The translations under genes and the position numbers were made by a program. 64,000 nucleotides of DNA from an uncultured Clostridia bacterium (GTDB lineage Bacteria; Bacillota; Clostridia; Christensenellales; UBA1242), in the NCBI GenBank assembly GCA_934757855.1, contig CAKVLR010000002.1, positions 1 through 64,000 on the forward strand. Direction: 5' to 3'. Below, in pieces: positions 56,236 through 64,000 of this stretch. Position 1 is the first letter of the stretch. Each line of letters opens with the position of its first letter. Under the pieces are notes generated by a model. That model was not told the origin of the DNA. It did no database searches and worked only from the letters and a program-made list of their open reading frames with translations.

Positions 56236-57429
56236 TTAGTTACTTTTCTTTTTATTACTGCCAATATGTATGATTTTATAAATCAAACCAGTCTTAACTT
56301 TTACCAAGCCAAACGGGCAAAGTTCTTGACAACAGAAACAACGAATACATTTATTATAGTCAAATTTTGCTTTTGGTACTCCACCTTTTTTTGTGGGTTT
56401 CATATTGATTGCATGCACTGGACAATGTTCAAAACACTTTTTACACCCCTTACATTTCCTCTTATTCACAGCAGGTCGTCTAGTGGTGAGTCTATGCAAA
56501 GGTTTTTGCAACCAACGAGGTACGCTATCCGCAAAAGGCTTAAAGTTGTTTGGCTGTACTGTGTCAAAATCTTTGACAACTAGGCTTGCCACCGTTTCAC
56601 CCAAAACTTCGATATTTAAATCTTTATCTACAAATTTTCTATTTATACCCGTTTGTATAGTAGGCATATCCTTTGCATTAAGTCCCATAAGTCCTACACT
56701 CACGGCATCAAGAGCGGTAGCATTACTACTCGCTAGCACTGCACCTATCTTTTTAGGAGTGCCGTTTGAAGGGCCTGCACCTTCCATTGCAATTATCGCA
56801 TCGCACACATTTAGCACTAATTTATTTTTAAAATATGACAAAATATCGTACAAAAAATCACCAAACACATCGAGTGTCTTAAATTGTCCATGCATTTCTA
56901 CTTTGGTAAGCCCTGGGATTGCGCCAAACATATTTTTCACCGCATTTGTAAAACCCGTGAAAGCGTGAGTTTTTAGTTTTGATAAATTTATGATTACATC
57001 AGCCTTTTCAAGACAATCACAAATCAAAAATTTCTTTGATACCTTACCCTCTGGCAAATTAGCCTCAAAAGTATTGTAGTTTTGGTTTAACTCGAAACCG
57101 CAACGCCCTGCCACATCTTTCATACCGCAAGCCTTGTAGATACCATTCATATAACTTTCAGTAAAAGGTCCACCCGCACTATCAGCGATAATTACTTTAC
57201 TAGCCCCCGCTTCCATTGCAAGTTTACCTACCGCTTCGATAACACTAGGGTGAGTGGTTGCGCACTTTTCAGGAGCGCACTTCATTACCAAATTTGCTTT
57301 GAGTACAACTGTTTGCCCTTTTCGCACAAATTTTTCCATTCCGCCCAAAAAGTCAATCGCTTGTTTAACCGCCAAATCAACTTTACTTTGCGTATAATCA
57401 TCACACCTTATCAAAGCAACTTGTTCCAT
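56236..57429 (-). CDS. DUF362 domain protein with two 4Fe-4S clusters
   Basis: 397 residues. DUF362 domain (about 20-300): VVLKANLVMKCAPEKCATTHP, VIIADSAGG, INLSKLKTHAFTGFTNAVKN and MEGAGPSNGTP. Two ferredoxin motifs follow at about 325-375: CKGCKKCFEHCPVHAI and CIRCFCCQELCPFGLV. Basic C-terminus. The family is widespread in anaerobes; its reaction is unknown, probably electron transfer. RBS AGGAGTTAATT before ATG. Confidence 0.9.
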   Translation of the reverse strand: MEQVALIRCDDYTQSKVDLAVKQAIDFLGGMEKFVRKGQTVVLKANLVMKCAPEKCATTHPSVIEAVGKLAMEAGASKVIIADSAGGPFTESYMNGIYKACGMKDVAGRCGFELNQNYNTFEANLPEGKVSKKFLICDCLEKADVIINLSKLKTHAFTGFTNAVKNMFGAIPGLTKVEMHGQFKTLDVFGDFLYDILSYFKNKLVLNVCDAIIAMEGAGPSNGTPKKIGAVLASSNATALDAVSVGLMGLNAKDMPTIQTGINRKFVDKDLNIEVLGETVASLVVKDFDTVQPNNFKPFADSVPRWLQKPLHRLTTRRPAVNKRKCKGCKKCFEHCPVHAINMKPTKKGGVPKAKFDYNKCIRCFCCQELCPFGLVKVKTGLIYKIIHIGSNKKKSN

Positions 57430-57556
57430 AATTAACTCCTAAAAATTTTATATATATTTTACTATATTTCAAAAAAATTTACAAATTAATTCAATATGAT
57501 TGTAAAAAAATTTTTTCTGTGCTAAGATTTTAAAAAAACATACTTTAAGGTGAAAA

Positions 57557-57838
57557 ATGAAAGTTTGGGTAAAAATTATCAAGGGCGAAAAGATTTTAAA
57601 AGATTTTACATACGCGCCAAACAATTATAGCGAAAGTGAATTGCATCACTATCTCGAAATTGCGTGCAACGAATTAGATGAGCCGACTCCTATTGTATTA
57701 CGCAAACACTTAGCGCATATCAAGGAATTTGGTAACACCACATTTAAAGAATTAGATTTTGTAGAAGCAATCAATTTTGATAAAATGGTAGTAGAAATTT
57801 TTGATGATAAGCCTAAAAAAGATGCAAAAAAAGTTTAG
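57557..57838 (+). CDS. Small protein of unknown function, 93 residues
   Basis: ATG with AAGGTGAAAA upstream. 93 residues, alpha/beta, mixed charge, with a basic Lys-rich tail (KKDAKKV). Begins MKVWVKIIKGEKILKDFTYA; then YSESELHHYLEIACNELDEPTPIVL and two LDF/FDK strands. No membrane segment. No family recognised by name, though the pattern is that of a conserved Clostridia protein. Followed 68 nt later by the gene at 57907. Confidence 0.75.
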   Translation: MKVWVKIIKGEKILKDFTYAPNNYSESELHHYLEIACNELDEPTPIVLRKHLAHIKEFGNTTFKELDFVEAINFDKMVVEIFDDKPKKDAKKV

Positions 57839-57906
57839 CCTAAACGCTTGCAAGAAAGATTTTTAGGTGCTACAATAAGGGCATAATTTAATAGAGGTTT
57901 ATCACT

Positions 57907-58305
57907 ATGGAAAAAAGTAATATTGCTTATTATGTAAATTTCATTCGTTCCACCTACCAAGGGTCGCACGAAAATTGCAATCGTTATATTGAGGAAAACT
58001 TAAAGCCTTCCGTTGAAATGATGGACAAATACACAAAACAACACAATCAATGGTGGCTAGAAAATAGTGCAAATATGGCATACCACCAACTCAAAGAAAT
58101 TGACACCGTCATTGTAGAATATGCAACTTTTATAGATGCTCTATCAAGGCTTCTCAACCGCCCTATTCAGTCATTTGAGATTAGCAAAAACTACTCAAAT
58201 TTACTTAATGAAACTAATAATGCTTACACAAACCTAGTTAGAGAGCAAGTTGTGGAGCATTACCACATTCCGCAACGCAAAATTGAAGCCGAACACCAAC
58301 TTTAA
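57907..58305 (+). CDS. Helical protein of unknown function, 132 residues
   Basis: ATG with AGAGGTTTATCACT upstream. 132 residues, helical, His/Asn/Gln-rich, no signal peptide or TM. Contains WWLENSANMAYHQLKEIDTV and a C-terminal EHYHIPQRKIEAEHQ. No family was recognised. It ends about 8 bp before a strong terminator. Confidence 0.7.
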   Translation: MEKSNIAYYVNFIRSTYQGSHENCNRYIEENLKPSVEMMDKYTKQHNQWWLENSANMAYHQLKEIDTVIVEYATFIDALSRLLNRPIQSFEISKNYSNLLNETNNAYTNLVREQVVEHYHIPQRKIEAEHQL

Positions 58306-58312
58306 TAAAAAT

Positions 58313-58354
58313 AGACCGAATTTTAGTAAATAGACTAATATTTGGTCTTTTTTT
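58313..58354 (+). terminator. Terminator after the 57907 gene
   Basis: Long stem AGACCGAATTTTAGT / ACTAATATTTGGTCT with a short loop, followed by TTTTTTT. Confidence 0.85.
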
Positions 58355-58399
58355 ATACAAATAAAAATCCACCAGTTTACCTAGTGCTTTTCCAATAAC

Positions 58400-58427
58400 A
58401 AAAAATTTGCTTATATTTAAGCAAATT
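58400..58427 (-). terminator. Terminator after the acidic zinc-ribbon gene
   Basis: Perfect 10-bp stem AATTTGCTTA/TAAGCAAATT with a 4-nt loop; on the minus strand it runs into TTTTTTG. It lies 10 bp after the stop of the 58437 gene. Confidence 0.8.
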
Positions 58428-58436
58428 CTAAATCTA

Positions 58437-59084
58437 TTATTTTTTCTTCTTTTTAGATTTTAAATCTTCTTCTTCCTCATCATCATCTTCAGAATCTTCA
58501 AAGTCATCATCATCGAAGTCGTCATCATCATCTTCTTCATCTTCTTCATCTTCTTCGTCATCATCGTAGTCGTCAAAGTCATCATCATCGAAATCTTCGT
58601 CAAAGTCGTCTTCGAAATTATCTTTGTCCTTGTTGTCCTCGCTATCATCGATATCTTCAAAATCAAGGTCCTCATCAAGAGGAATATCAAGGTCGAGGTC
58701 ATCTAACCCGCCTAGCCCATCATCACTGTCATCAATATCAATAGCGTTTACCATATCACCTAACTCATCTTCTGAGTCGATAGGAAGGCTTGAATCGTCC
58801 TCATCGTTCCATTTGTTTCTAAGGTCCAAATCGTCCTCGTCACCATCTTTGTCCATATCGCGCTCTTTTTGACAACTAGCACACATTACCTCATCTTCGC
58901 GAATAAAGTTTGTCTTACATACTGGGCAAACATCCATATCCATAGACAAGTCCATATCTAAATAATCATCGTGATTAAAAGCCGCTTCAACTTCCTTTTT
59001 GCAAACACTACAAAGTTTGTCATTTTTGTTTATAAAGTTTAATTCGCATCTAGGACAGCGTATAAATTCCATTTTCTTTTCCAA
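58437..59084 (-). CDS. Zinc-ribbon protein with extremely acidic tail
   Basis: 215 residues from TTG at 59084 (AGGAG 8 nt upstream), or 211 from the ATG at 59072. Two zinc ribbons: CPRCELNF...CSVCKKE (about 10-28) and CPVCKTNF...CASCQKE (about 53-72). From about 75 to 207 the sequence is nearly all Asp/Glu, with a final KSKKKKK. The acidic tail resembles that of RNA polymerase delta (RpoE) in composition only. Could act as a nucleic-acid mimic or chaperone; function unknown. Single gene. Confidence 0.75.
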   Translation of the reverse strand: MEKKMEFIRCPRCELNFINKNDKLCSVCKKEVEAAFNHDDYLDMDLSMDMDVCPVCKTNFIREDEVMCASCQKERDMDKDGDEDDLDLRNKWNDEDDSSLPIDSEDELGDMVNAIDIDDSDDGLGGLDDLDLDIPLDEDLDFEDIDDSEDNKDKDNFEDDFDEDFDDDDFDDYDDDEEDEEDEEDDDDDFDDDDFEDSEDDDEEEEDLKSKKKKK

Positions 59085-59183
59085 AATCCTATCTCCTGTA
59101 TTATAAAAGTTGCTTTTATTATATATAGTAATTTTAAAAAAGTAAACTAAAAATATACACTTTTTAAAAATTTTTAAAATTTT

Positions 59184-59978
59184 TTAACAACCTTCTATAA
59201 TCATCTTGTCCGCAACTAGTGCAATAAACTCACCATTTGTAGGTTTTTCGTTGGTTCCATACACTTGCAAACCAAACACATTATTGATATTTTCAATCTT
59301 GCCCCTATTCCACGCAACCTCTATTGCGTGTCTAATTGCACGCTCAACTTTACTTGGGCTTGTTTCAAACTTTTCAGCAATACAAGGGTACAATTTCTTG
59401 GTAATGCTATTGACAATTTCAGGATTTTCTACAGACATTTTTATTGCTTCGCGTAAAAATTGATACCCTTTTATATGCGCAGGAATACCAACTGTGATAA
59501 AAATATTACTAATTCGCTCATCAAGAGTGCGATTGCGTTGCAAAGACTTGAATGAATAACTTTCAACTAATTTATCTACCCTATCTTGCGTAGAAACTTG
59601 CTCTACTGACTCAATACAAACATTCAGTATTTTCTTTTTTAAGAGTTCTACATCAAACGGCTTTACGACATAATCATTTGCGCCTAATTGCATTGCCTTA
59701 TGAATAAAAGTATCGCCCGTTAGCGCAGTAGTTACTATTACTTTTGGAGTTTCTTTCATTGCCATCAATTCCCCCAAAACAGCGAGTCCGTCCTTATTTG
59801 GCAACACCAAATCCAACAAAACGACACTAGGTTTTGCCTTTGTAATTTCAGCACAGGCAGTAGCCCCATCACCGCTTTGTAACACTATTTCAAAATTATC
59901 ATCTTGTGTAAAATGCTCCTCGATAATTTTTTTCATTTGTTGGCTATCATCAATGACCGCTATTTTGAGTTTTTCCAT
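59184..59978 (-). CDS. spo0A: Sporulation master regulator Spo0A
   Basis: 264 residues from the ATG at 59978, with GGAGG 5 nt upstream. Receiver domain: VIDDSQQMKKII (acidic pocket), LLDLVLPNKDGL (phosphorylated Asp), TTALTGD, VKPFD. DNA-binding domain: GIPAHIKGYQFLREAI, SITKKLYPCIAEKFETSPSK, VERAIRHAIEVAWNRG, PTNGEFIALVADK, all Spo0A signatures. Phosphorylated Spo0A switches on sporulation. A 0A-box-like TGTCGAA lies at 60121 upstream. Confidence 0.97.
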   Translation of the reverse strand: MEKLKIAVIDDSQQMKKIIEEHFTQDDNFEIVLQSGDGATACAEITKAKPSVVLLDLVLPNKDGLAVLGELMAMKETPKVIVTTALTGDTFIHKAMQLGANDYVVKPFDVELLKKKILNVCIESVEQVSTQDRVDKLVESYSFKSLQRNRTLDERISNIFITVGIPAHIKGYQFLREAIKMSVENPEIVNSITKKLYPCIAEKFETSPSKVERAIRHAIEVAWNRGKIENINNVFGLQVYGTNEKPTNGEFIALVADKMIIEGC

Positions 59979-60120
59979 TTTTTCCTCCAATTAATTTGTG
60001 CATTTATGTTACATTTTTTCAATGCACTTTAAGTATATACTTGAAATTTAATCAACGCAATTATTTTTAAGCACCGCGTTGCGCGAATTTTGTCGTTTTT
60101 GGTAGATTTTTGGAACATTT

Positions 60121-60127
60121 TGTCGAA
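60121..60127 (+). promoter_or_regulatory. Candidate 0A box upstream of spo0A
   Basis: Exact TGTCGAA, the core Spo0A-binding sequence, about 143 bp upstream of the spo0A start and 100 bp upstream of the divergent 60227 gene. A seven-base match in AT-rich DNA can arise by chance. Confidence 0.35.
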
Positions 60128-60226
60128 TATTAAAATATTGTATAAAATATAGTTAATTTTTTTCCTTTATGCATAATTTTTGACAACTTTGAGCAATTTA
60201 TATTTAAAAAGGGGAAATCGAGTAAA

Positions 60227-60604
60227 ATGTTTAATTTAATTGCTTTTTTTATCGTCATTTTTGGTGGAATAAACTGGTTTTGTATAGGTTTATTTCAGTT
60301 CGATATTATCGCGGGAATTTTTGGCAGTCAAGCGCATTTCGTGAGCCGTTTTCTCTATTGTATCATAGGAATTTGTGCCATTTACTCTATCATTGCCCTA
60401 CCCATCAAAAAAGGTAGAATTTATGAACCTAAAAAGAAACAACAAGACACAGAAAATTTGGATTTGGAAAAAGAAAACTCAGATAACACACCCGAAATAG
60501 ACAAAGATAGCGAAATTGAGGAGGAAGATGTTGATGAAATTGTAATCACAAAACCTCGCAAAAAGAAAAAAGTTATCAAGGTAGAAAAAACAAAAAATGA
60601 ATAA
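60227..60604 (+). CDS. DUF378 membrane protein with charged tail
   Basis: 125 residues. Two membrane helices (about 3-25 and 40-60) with GGINWFCIGLFQFDIIAGIFG and FLYCIIGICAIYSI, the DUF378 (YuzA) core of about 65 residues. The tail (65-125) is very acidic, then Lys-rich (KPRKKKKVIKVEK), longer than usual. Function of DUF378 is unknown. RBS AAAAGGGG before ATG. Divergent from spo0A. Confidence 0.8.
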   Translation: MFNLIAFFIVIFGGINWFCIGLFQFDIIAGIFGSQAHFVSRFLYCIIGICAIYSIIALPIKKGRIYEPKKKQQDTENLDLEKENSDNTPEIDKDSEIEEEDVDEIVITKPRKKKKVIKVEKTKNE

Positions 60605-60708
60605 AATATGCCTTAATTTAATGCATAATTATTCATTTTGATTTAATTAAATGTATAATTATAGATAATTATTTGTGAATTTATAAAAATTTTTTTTAAA
60701 ATACAAAC

Positions 60709-60738
60709 AAAAAATGCCCTTTAAAAAGGACATTTTTT
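60709..60738. terminator. Terminator at the rpoC end
   Basis: Stem AAAAATGCCCTTT / AAAGGACATTTTT with one mismatch; T-rich on both sides, so it can serve rpoC (minus) and the 60227 gene (plus). Upstream of it, 60608-60665 holds two ATGCATAATTAT-like direct repeats. Confidence 0.8.
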
Positions 60739-60741
60739 ATA

Positions 60742-63700
60742 TTATAATGACAAGTCAAAATCATCTATATCATTGTTTTGATTTGTGTCATCACTGTTTA
60801 TTTGTTCCAGTTCTTCTACTGCCTTGTCAGCATCTGGGAACAAGCGCTCATTTTCGTTTACAATTTCATCTTTAACCGCTTGGTAAAGAGTCGGTTGTAC
60901 TGAGTTGTAGCGTTTTAGACCAGTACCAGCAGGGATAAGTTTACCGATAATAACATTTTCTTTAAGTCCAACTAAGTGGTCTACTTTACCCTTGATAGCA
61001 GCATCAGTCAATACTCTGCTTGATTCTTGGAAGGAAGCGGCAGACAAGAAACTGTTTGTTGACAAACTTGCTTTTGTCAAACCTTGCAAAATACGCTTTG
61101 CGCTTGCAGGGGTTTTACCATTCATCAACGCTTTGAGGTTGATTTCTTCCAAGTCGTTTATGTCGAGTACATCACCTGGAATTAAGTCAGTGTCACCACT
61201 TGACTCAACACGGACATTGCGGAGCATTTGTCTAATGATAATTTCGATATGTTTAGCATCTAGCGGAACGCTTTGAGATTTGTACACAGCCAAAACTTCT
61301 TTTAACAAGTACTCTTGAACATCTTTTACACCACGAGTGCGCAAAATGTCTTGTGGGTATAGACTACCCATAGTGAGCGGAGTACCACTTTCGATAGTTT
61401 GCCCATCGCTTACAGCGATTAGACTCTTTGCTGGTAGCAAGTATTCTACATCACCGTTTGATGTGTGAACAATGACTTTCTTACGATTGTCTTGGTCTTT
61501 TACAGAAATCTTACCACCAACTTCGCTAACGATTGCAGCATCGTTTGGTTTACGAGTTTCAAACAATTCCTCAACACGAGGCAAACCTTGTGTCATATCG
61601 GCAACGGAAGCAACACCACCACTGTGGAATGTTCTCATTGTCAACTGAGTACCTGGTTCACCGATTGATTGAGCAGCGATAATACCAACTGCCTCACCAA
61701 CTTCAACCAAACCAGTACTTACCATATCACGACCGTAACATTTTGCACAAACACCGTGCTTGCACTTACAAGTAAGCAATGTTCTAATCTTGACAGATTT
61801 AATTCCGCAAGCAACAATTTCTTTTGCTTTTGTAGGAGTAATCATTTCGTTAGACTTAACGATAACTTCACCAGTTTCAGGGTTTACTACATCTTCAACG
61901 GCTACTCTACCCTTAATTCTGCCTTCCAAAGACTCAATCAAGTGGTCTCCGTTACGAAGGTCTGTAACCTCAATACCTTTTGGTGATTCACCAGCAGAAG
62001 CAAAACAGTCTTCTTCTGTAACTACTACACCGTGAGCGATATCAACAAGCCTACGGCTCAAGTAACCAGCATCTGCTGTGTGCAATGCGGTATCAGCCAA
62101 ACCTTTACGACCACCACGAGCAGACATAAAGTAGTCAATAGGACTCAAACCTTCACGGAAACTTGAAAGAATAGGAATATCTACCTTACTACCAGAAGTG
62201 TTTGTCATAATACCACGAATACCACTCAACTGGTTTACCTGGTCATCATTACCACGCGCTTTTGAAGCAACAATCATCTTTAAACAGTTGAATGTACCAA
62301 GGTTTCCAACCACGCTCTTTTTAATCTGAGCGGTTGCCTCGTTCCACAACTCGATGTTTTTGTTAACTTTTTCGTTACGGGTAATCAAACCACGCATATA
62401 TAATTTTTCATTTTGCTGAGCCATTTCTTTGTGTTCAGCGATAATTTGTTTCTTATTTTCAGGAATTAACATATCATAAATGTTAATCGTAATTGAACTC
62501 AAAGTAGAGTACTTGTAACCAAATGCCTTTACTTTGTCCAACATTTTAGCAGTTTCAGTTGTACCCAAAGCGTGGTAAGTTTGAGCAACGATTTCAGCCA
62601 TTTTACCCTTTGTAACGGTGTAATTTACTTCGTATTCAAGGTAATCTTCTGGCTTTTCGCGTTTTACAATACCTATGCATTGAGGAATACAACGGTTAAA
62701 CAAAATCCTACCAACTGTTGTAGCCACCCTACCGCTAATGGTCTTGCCGTCAACTGTAACTGTTCTACGCACTTGAATAGGTGCTTCGTAGTGAACAAAG
62801 CCGTTTGCGTTTGCCATAATTGCTTCATCTTCATCAATAAACACGCTACCAGCACCCTTTTGGTCAGGGTTTTCAATAGTCATATAATATACACCAAGAA
62901 TAATATCTTGTTGTGGTTCAACTACTGGGTCACCAGAAGCAGGCTTTAATATGTTGTTACTTGCAAGCATCAACATACGCGCCTCAGTACGCGCCTCGAT
63001 AGACAAAGGAACATGGATAGCCATTGTATCACCGTCAAAGTCCGCGTTAAAACCTACACACACTAATGGGTGAAGTTTAATTGCTCTACCCTCTACAAGT
63101 ACAGGCTCAAATGCTTGCAATGACAAACGGTGAAGTGTTGGCGCACGGTCAAGGATAACTGGGTGGTCCTTGATTACATCTTCCAAAATGTCCCAAACTT
63201 CTGGGCGTTCGCGCTCAACCATACGCTTTGCGCTCTTTACATTTTGAGTGAAGTTAAGTTCAACAAGTTTGTGCATAACAAAAGGCTTAAACAATTCCAA
63301 AGCCATTTCTTTTGGCACACCACATTGATATAATTTAAGTTCTGGACCAACAACGATTACAGAACGCCCTGAGTAGTCAACACGCTTACCCAATAAGTTT
63401 TGACGGAAACGACCTTGCTTACCTTTAATCATAGCGGTCAAAGATTTCAATTCGCGTTGTTTTGCGCCCAAAACTGGTTTACCGCGTTTACCGTTGTCGA
63501 TTAAGGCATCAACAGCCTCTTGAAGCATACGCTTTTCGTTACGAATAATAACATCAGGCGCGCCCAAATCAATCAATTTTTTCAAACGGTTGTTACGGTT
63601 GATTACTCTACGATACAAATCGTTTAGGTCACTCGCTGCAAATCTACCAGCATCTAGTTGTATCATAGGACGCAAGTCAGGTGGAAGCACTGGCAACACA

Positions 63701-64000
63701 TCTAAAATCATCCAACGAGGATTGTTACCACTTTTCAAGAAAGACTCAACAGTTTCCAATTTTTTGACTGCTTTGAGTTTCTTTTGTGCTTGTCCTTTTG
63801 TATTTGCAAGAAAATCTTTTAATTCTTTGCTTTCTTTTTCGAGGTCAACCTCATCAAGCAATTCACGGATTGCTTCACCGCCCATTCCCGCTCTAAATGA
63901 ATTTGAACCAAATTCATCAATAGCATCACGGTATTCTTTATCAGTAATAACTTGCTTTTTTACAAAGTTTGTCTTACCTGGGTCAAGCACGATATAACTA
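60742..64000 (-). CDS. rpoC: RNA polymerase beta' subunit, partial (5' end outside)
   Basis: The last about 1086 residues; the gene continues past the window edge, so the N-terminal zinc ribbon and clamp start are not seen. Present: LGKRVDYSGRSVIVVGP, the catalytic NADFDGDTMAIHVPLS (Mg2+ triad), trigger-loop region SARGGRKGLADTALHTADAG, and the four-Cys zinc site CKCKHGVCAKC. Ends with an acidic Asp/Asn-rich tail. It is the last gene of its transcript and is not followed by rpsL as in many Bacillota. In-frame GTG at 63990 is internal. Confidence 0.98.
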   Translation of the reverse strand, partial: SYIVLDPGKTNFVKKQVITDKEYRDAIDEFGSNSFRAGMGGEAIRELLDEVDLEKESKELKDFLANTKGQAQKKLKAVKKLETVESFLKSGNNPRWMILDVLPVLPPDLRPMIQLDAGRFAASDLNDLYRRVINRNNRLKKLIDLGAPDVIIRNEKRMLQEAVDALIDNGKRGKPVLGAKQRELKSLTAMIKGKQGRFRQNLLGKRVDYSGRSVIVVGPELKLYQCGVPKEMALELFKPFVMHKLVELNFTQNVKSAKRMVERERPEVWDILEDVIKDHPVILDRAPTLHRLSLQAFEPVLVEGRAIKLHPLVCVGFNADFDGDTMAIHVPLSIEARTEARMLMLASNNILKPASGDPVVEPQQDIILGVYYMTIENPDQKGAGSVFIDEDEAIMANANGFVHYEAPIQVRRTVTVDGKTISGRVATTVGRILFNRCIPQCIGIVKREKPEDYLEYEVNYTVTKGKMAEIVAQTYHALGTTETAKMLDKVKAFGYKYSTLSSITINIYDMLIPENKKQIIAEHKEMAQQNEKLYMRGLITRNEKVNKNIELWNEATAQIKKSVVGNLGTFNCLKMIVASKARGNDDQVNQLSGIRGIMTNTSGSKVDIPILSSFREGLSPIDYFMSARGGRKGLADTALHTADAGYLSRRLVDIAHGVVVTEEDCFASAGESPKGIEVTDLRNGDHLIESLEGRIKGRVAVEDVVNPETGEVIVKSNEMITPTKAKEIVACGIKSVKIRTLLTCKCKHGVCAKCYGRDMVSTGLVEVGEAVGIIAAQSIGEPGTQLTMRTFHSGGVASVADMTQGLPRVEELFETRKPNDAAIVSEVGGKISVKDQDNRKKVIVHTSNGDVEYLLPAKSLIAVSDGQTIESGTPLTMGSLYPQDILRTRGVKDVQEYLLKEVLAVYKSQSVPLDAKHIEIIIRQMLRNVRVESSGDTDLIPGDVLDINDLEEINLKALMNGKTPASAKRILQGLTKASLSTNSFLSAASFQESSRVLTDAAIKGKVDHLVGLKENVIIGKLIPAGTGLKRYNSVQPTLYQAVKDEIVNENERLFPDADKAVEELEQINSDDTNQNNDIDDFDLSL

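Noticed and set aside
58460..58872. Open frames of Met/Thr/Lys-rich or Ser-rich sequence
   Set aside because: They are other-frame readings of the Asp/Glu codon repeats of the acidic-tail gene and have no RBS.

Overview
The window is AT-rich DNA from a Gram-positive, apparently endospore-forming bacterium of the Bacillota (class Clostridia or a close relative, probably uncultured). Evidence: Bacillota-type gene order (rpsL-rpsG-fusA-tuf; mrnC-rlmB-sigH-dnaX-ybaB-recR; rpsF-ssb-rpsR), Spo0A, a SigH-like sigma factor, a CwlD-like amidase, a complete gerA-type germinant receptor operon, SipW-type secretion and pyruvate:ferredoxin oxidoreductase. Most genes lie on the minus strand.

Layout: 0-3.5 kb is a 23S-5S rRNA operon with its own near-consensus promoter and no 16S gene beside it. 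3.9-7.4 kb encodes a transglutaminase-like lipoprotein and an Asn/Gln-rich membrane protein. 7.6-14.1 kb is a diversity-generating retroelement (DGR): a frameshifted surface-protein target with a variable repeat (VR), a template repeat (TR), an Avd-like accessory protein and a reverse transcriptase, all embedded in palindromic repeats with a GIY-YIG gene. 14.1-18.8 kb is the str operon. 18.8-25.6 kb holds a CaCA exchanger, a VanW protein, an orphan HicB, the CCA enzyme and several unknown genes. 25.6-29.8 kb is the recR-ybaB-dnaX-sigH-rlmB-mrnC cluster, with dnaX split at a run of nine A. 29.8-38 kb holds cwlD, a DUF4097-like protein, a shortened alaS and gerAA-AB-AC. 38-39.4 kb is rpsF-ssb-rpsR. 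39.6-46.7 kb is a cluster of five secreted proteins with SipW-type signal peptides (one a truncated copy in an inverted duplication) next to a SipW-type signal peptidase. 46.8-64 kb holds a degenerate HAD-like coiled-coil protein, ppa, lepB, rplM-rpsI, truA, PFOR, greA, a DUF362 ferredoxin protein, an acidic zinc-ribbon protein, spo0A, a DUF378 protein and most of rpoC.

The most striking system is the DGR. TR (11750-11868) and VR (8961-9078) are 118/119-nt repeats. All 19 substitutions between them fall at TR adenines on the coding strand, and one further TR adenine is missing from VR. That single-base loss throws the target gene out of frame, separating its N-terminal 328 codons from about 430 downstream codons. 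RT, avd and TR appear to form one transcript bounded by its own promoter and terminator. Other points of note are a probable dnaX frameshift at A9, three genes with signs of leaderless transcription, and a tandem-hairpin RNA candidate inside the SipW-substrate cluster.
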